Origin: Halopseudomonas sabulinigri
GTDB taxonomy: Bacteria > Pseudomonadota > Gammaproteobacteria > Pseudomonadales > Pseudomonadaceae
NCBI GenBank assembly: GCA_011053055.1
Contig: DRHT01000038.1
Span: 1-32,250, forward strand
DNA: 32,250 bases
Reading direction: 5' to 3'
A program made the translations under genes and the position numbers. Below are positions 30,749 to 32,250 of the stretch, one piece after another (position 1 is the first letter of the stretch; the number at the start of each line of letters is the position of its first letter). Below the pieces are notes generated by a model. The model was not told the DNA's origin. It made no database searches and saw nothing but the letters and a program-made list of their open reading frames with translations.

Positions 30749-30964
30749 TGGCCTGCGCGCGAGCTAAAAATAGGCCATGGACAAAAACCGGCAGGCTGAA
30801 TTACTCTCAGCTCAAGCAAAGGAATTGCAGTTACCCCGCCTCTCAGGTGGTTTTCAACCACCGTCACGGCAAGGACAGCCAGCACATTCCCTTTCGCTCA
30901 ATGTAAAAGTTGCTCCAACTTGTCCGTGAAAAGGATAGGGGGATAGCGTGCCTGCTGATCAGCA
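30749..30964. other. Gene-free stretch between the purL terminator and intI
   Basis: About 216 bases without a convincing gene. It contains two small hairpins: GGTGGTT-TTC-AACCACC at 30846-30862, and one at 30907-30921 that probably ends intI. A perfect 12-base palindrome TGCTGATCAGCA at 30953-30964 abuts the intI stop. It presumably holds the junction between ancestral chromosome and integron. Confidence 0.5.
30903..30921 (-). terminator. Possible terminator of intI
   Basis: On the minus strand AAGTTG-GAG-CAACTT is followed by TTAC, 43 bases past the intI stop. The stem is only 6 bp, and the T-run is short. Confidence 0.35.
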
Positions 30965-31930
30965 TCAGCCCAGTGGGCTCTGCACCCCGGCAAAGCCCTG
31001 ACCCAGTACATGCGTATAGATTTGAGTGGTGCGCACATCAGCGTGCCCTAGTAGCGTTTGCACTGTACGAATATCGCTGCCTCGGCGCAGAAGCTCGGTA
31101 GCAAAGGTGTGTCGAAAGGTATGGCAGCCAGCGGGCTTGCCAACACATGCGCCGCGCACCGCGATTTTTACCGCTCGCTGTACGCTGCTAACGTGCAAAT
31201 GGTGGCGAACACCGTTGCCGTCTTCATCAAGGCAAAGATTGAGCGAAGGGAAAAACCACTGCCATTCCAGCGAGCGAGAAGCAGTAGGGTATTTGCGGCG
31301 TAATGCGAAGGGCAGGGATACAGGCGCCGAGAAAAACACGTCCTGAGCTTTCCAAGCTGTAGCTATACGTTGCATGCGTTCACGCAAGCTCTCGATCAAA
31401 GAGGCCGGTAATAAGGTCGTGCGGTCCTTCCCACCTTTACCATCTCTGACAGTGATGATCTGCTTATCGAAATCGATATCTTTAATGCGCAGGCGCGTTG
31501 TTTCAACGACCCGCAAACCGGCGCCATACATTAGCGACGCCATGATCTGATAGGGCTGTGCCAACCGCTCAATGATGTTCATGGCTTCTGTGTGAGTCAG
31601 CACTACTGGTAATTTTGGCGGACGCTTGACTCTTATCGTGTCGCCAATATCACCCAAGGGTTGTTCGAGTACGCGCGCATAAAGAAAGACAATGGCATTC
31701 AGCGCCAAATTTTGGGTGGCAGCGGCGACCTGCCTCTCGGTTGCCAGCCAACTGAGAAATGCATTCACCTCAGCAGGGCCAAGCTCAAGCGGATGGCGCA
31801 TTTTATGAAAACGGATAAAGTAACGAATCCAGTACCAGTAGCTTTTTTCGGTTCGGATGCTGTAATGGTTAACACGAATGACCGCGCGAAACTGATCGCG
31901 CAAGCGAGGTTTGGGAGATACGCTATCCAT
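30965..31930 (-). CDS. intI: IntI, integron integrase
   Basis: A 321-residue tyrosine recombinase that inserts and excises gene cassettes at attI and attC sites. Catalytic residues are Arg140 (YGAGLRVVE), Lys165/168 (DGKGGKDR), His270 and Arg273 (CHTFRHTFATELL), His296 (LGHADVRTT) and nucleophile Tyr305 (TQIYTHV). The extra segment ALRRKYPTASRSLEWQWFFPS (about 209-229) is the alpha-domain found in integron integrases and absent from XerC/XerD, so the call is specific. The ATG at 31930 has GGAG six bases upstream. It reads away from the presumed attI, the normal orientation. It appears intact and resembles chromosomal integron integrases known from the P. stutzeri/alcaligenes group (from memory, not searched). 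Confidence 0.96.
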   Translation of the reverse strand: MDSVSPKPRLRDQFRAVIRVNHYSIRTEKSYWYWIRYFIRFHKMRHPLELGPAEVNAFLSWLATERQVAAATQNLALNAIVFLYARVLEQPLGDIGDTIRVKRPPKLPVVLTHTEAMNIIERLAQPYQIMASLMYGAGLRVVETTRLRIKDIDFDKQIITVRDGKGGKDRTTLLPASLIESLRERMQRIATAWKAQDVFFSAPVSLPFALRRKYPTASRSLEWQWFFPSLNLCLDEDGNGVRHHLHVSSVQRAVKIAVRGACVGKPAGCHTFRHTFATELLRRGSDIRTVQTLLGHADVRTTQIYTHVLGQGFAGVQSPLG

Positions 31931-31943
31931 GCTGACTCCGTAG

Positions 31944-31959
31944 CTGTTTATTTATACAG
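31944..31959 (-). promoter_or_regulatory. LexA box controlling intI
   Basis: CTGTTTATTTATACAG is a perfect CTGT-N8-ACAG operator with an AT-only centre, 13 bases before the intI ATG and just downstream of the predicted -10. LexA bound here would block intI transcription, so the integrase should be induced by the SOS response, as known for class 1 and Vibrio integrases. Confidence 0.88.
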
Positions 31960-31961
31960 TA

Positions 31962-31990
31962 GTAATAGATTCATAAAATGTCGAAGTCAA
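31962..31990 (-). promoter_or_regulatory. intI promoter
   Basis: On the minus strand TTGACT (31990-31985) and TATTAC (31967-31962) are separated by exactly 17 bases. The -35 matches consensus at five of six and the -10 at four of six. The expected transcription start falls inside the LexA box. Confidence 0.65.
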
Positions 31991-32087
31991 GCGAATACAT
32001 TTGGATTTTTGGCGAGAGCGGTAAGGTATTGATTTTATTTGAAAAGAATTTTTCAGTTTTGCCGGAAACTCGGAGTTATCTCGAACG

Positions 32088-32110
32088 CGCGGTTATGTAT
32101 TAATACCGCG
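32088..32110. repeat. Inverted repeat in the integron recombination region
   Basis: CGCGGT (32088-32093) and ACCGCG (32105-32110) flank an AT-rich centre of 11 bases (TATGTATTAAT). It lies 15 bases before the candidate attI core. It may be an integrase accessory site, part of a cassette promoter or a regulator site; nothing decides between these. Confidence 0.4.
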
Positions 32111-32125
32111 TGCTATCTAATCACT

Positions 32126-32132
32126 GTTGAAC
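32126..32132 (+). other. Candidate attI core site (GTTGAAC)
   Basis: GTTGAAC fits the GTTRRRY core at which integron integrases cut. It lies 196 bases from the intI start on the expected side, a distance like that in class 1 integrons. Cassettes would begin after the first G. The 320 bases from intI to the window edge are AT-rich up to about 32080; no full attC structure is visible, and no convincing cassette promoter could be picked. Confidence 0.5.
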
Positions 32133-32187
32133 TAAACCGCTGCGCGGGGCTGAGTGGTCGAGGCGCTTATCGGCTTTGCGGGCCACA

Positions 32188-32222
32188 CTTTTGTTTCCAC
32201 CCACAGTGTGAGGAAACAAAAG
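32188..32222 (+). promoter_or_regulatory. Hairpin that hides the ribosome binding site of the next ORF
   Basis: CTTTTGTTTCC (32188-32198) and GGAAACAAAAG (32212-32222) are perfect inverted repeats of 11 bp with a 13-base loop. The right arm contains most of the AGGA ribosome binding site and ends at the base before the ATG at 32223. A competing stem, CACACT (32184-32189) with AGTGTG (32205-32210), would free the ribosome binding site. Confidence 0.6.
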
Positions 32223-32250
32223 ATGACACCGCTACGGCAACAGATGATTA
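32223..32250 (+). CDS. Start of a probable tyrosine recombinase (5' fragment, runs off the window)
   Basis: Only nine codons are present, reading MTPLRQQMI, with AGGA eight bases upstream. This beginning resembles the N-termini I remember for short tyrosine recombinases, including ones accompanying IS91-like elements, but nine residues cannot prove it. It would be the first gene after the candidate attI core, so it is either in the first cassette position or in an element inserted there. Confidence 0.35.

Noticed and set aside
30777-30929. A 50-codon plus-strand ORF (MDKNRQAELL...) between the purL terminator and intI.
   Set aside because: No ribosome binding site, no recognised family, and it overlaps the hairpin proposed to end intI. 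It could be a remnant, but nothing supports a gene.
32029-32060. Possible cassette promoter starting with TTGATT at 32029.
   Set aside because: No acceptable -10 box at 16-18 bases spacing; the region is AT-rich enough to give such matches by chance.
32133-32187. Possible attC site of a first cassette.
   Set aside because: No RYYYAAC partner with a folded L/R box arrangement could be found before the window ends.

Overview
The window carries the core chromosome of a Pseudomonas-like gammaproteobacterium. The block kdsD-kdsC-lptC-lptA-lptB-rpoN-hpf-ptsN-rapZ-npr, the divergent mlaFEDCB-ibaG-murA-hisG-hisD-hisC run, algW, a Nif3-family gene and cysD-cysNC have the gene content and order I remember from Pseudomonas. 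The PurL length (1298 aa), the short-form HisG and the CysN-CysC fusion also fit. The species cannot be fixed from sequence reading alone; a Pseudomonadaceae member (Pseudomonas stutzeri-like or Halopseudomonas-like) is my inference.

Layout. 1-1724 (minus): ergothioneine genes egtD and a 3'-truncated egtB. 1932-2462 (minus): yjgA/darP, divergent from pmbA (2625-3980), which converges on the npr end of the next block through a strong shared terminator. 4017-10974 (minus): one long tightly packed block read kdsD -> kdsC -> lptC -> lptA -> lptB -> rpoN -> hpf -> ptsN -> rapZ -> npr. It joins Kdo synthesis and LPS transport to sigma-54, ribosome hibernation and the nitrogen phosphotransferase system. 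11189-14255 (plus): the mlaFEDCB phospholipid transporter. 14324-19035 (plus): ibaG, murA, hisG, hisD, hisC. 19039-20178 (minus): algW, a DegS-like protease. 20418-25130 (plus): nif3-like, cysD, a four-helix-bundle ORF, cysNC, tadA. 25180-26622 (minus): mltF. 26792-30688 (plus): purL with a textbook terminator. 30965-31930 (minus): an integron integrase. Its promoter, LexA operator and candidate attI site lie to its right, and the window ends at the first codons of another probable recombinase.

Two accessory features stand out. First, the integron platform downstream of purL: the intI promoter overlaps a perfect CTGT-N8-ACAG LexA box, so cassette recombination is probably induced by DNA damage, and the array would lie beyond the right edge. 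The first ORF after the candidate attI core starts like a tyrosine recombinase, and its ribosome binding site is buried in a perfect 11-bp hairpin. Second, a small S23/four-helix-bundle gene sits inside the cysD-cysNC operon between 25-bp inverted repeats (23/25 identical). An ORF-less element with related repeats sits between hisD and hisC. This looks like a family of small operon-invading units, with one gene-bearing and one solo copy in the same window.

Most of the window is ordinary housekeeping sequence with short intergenic gaps. No rRNA, tRNA or CRISPR array was recognised.
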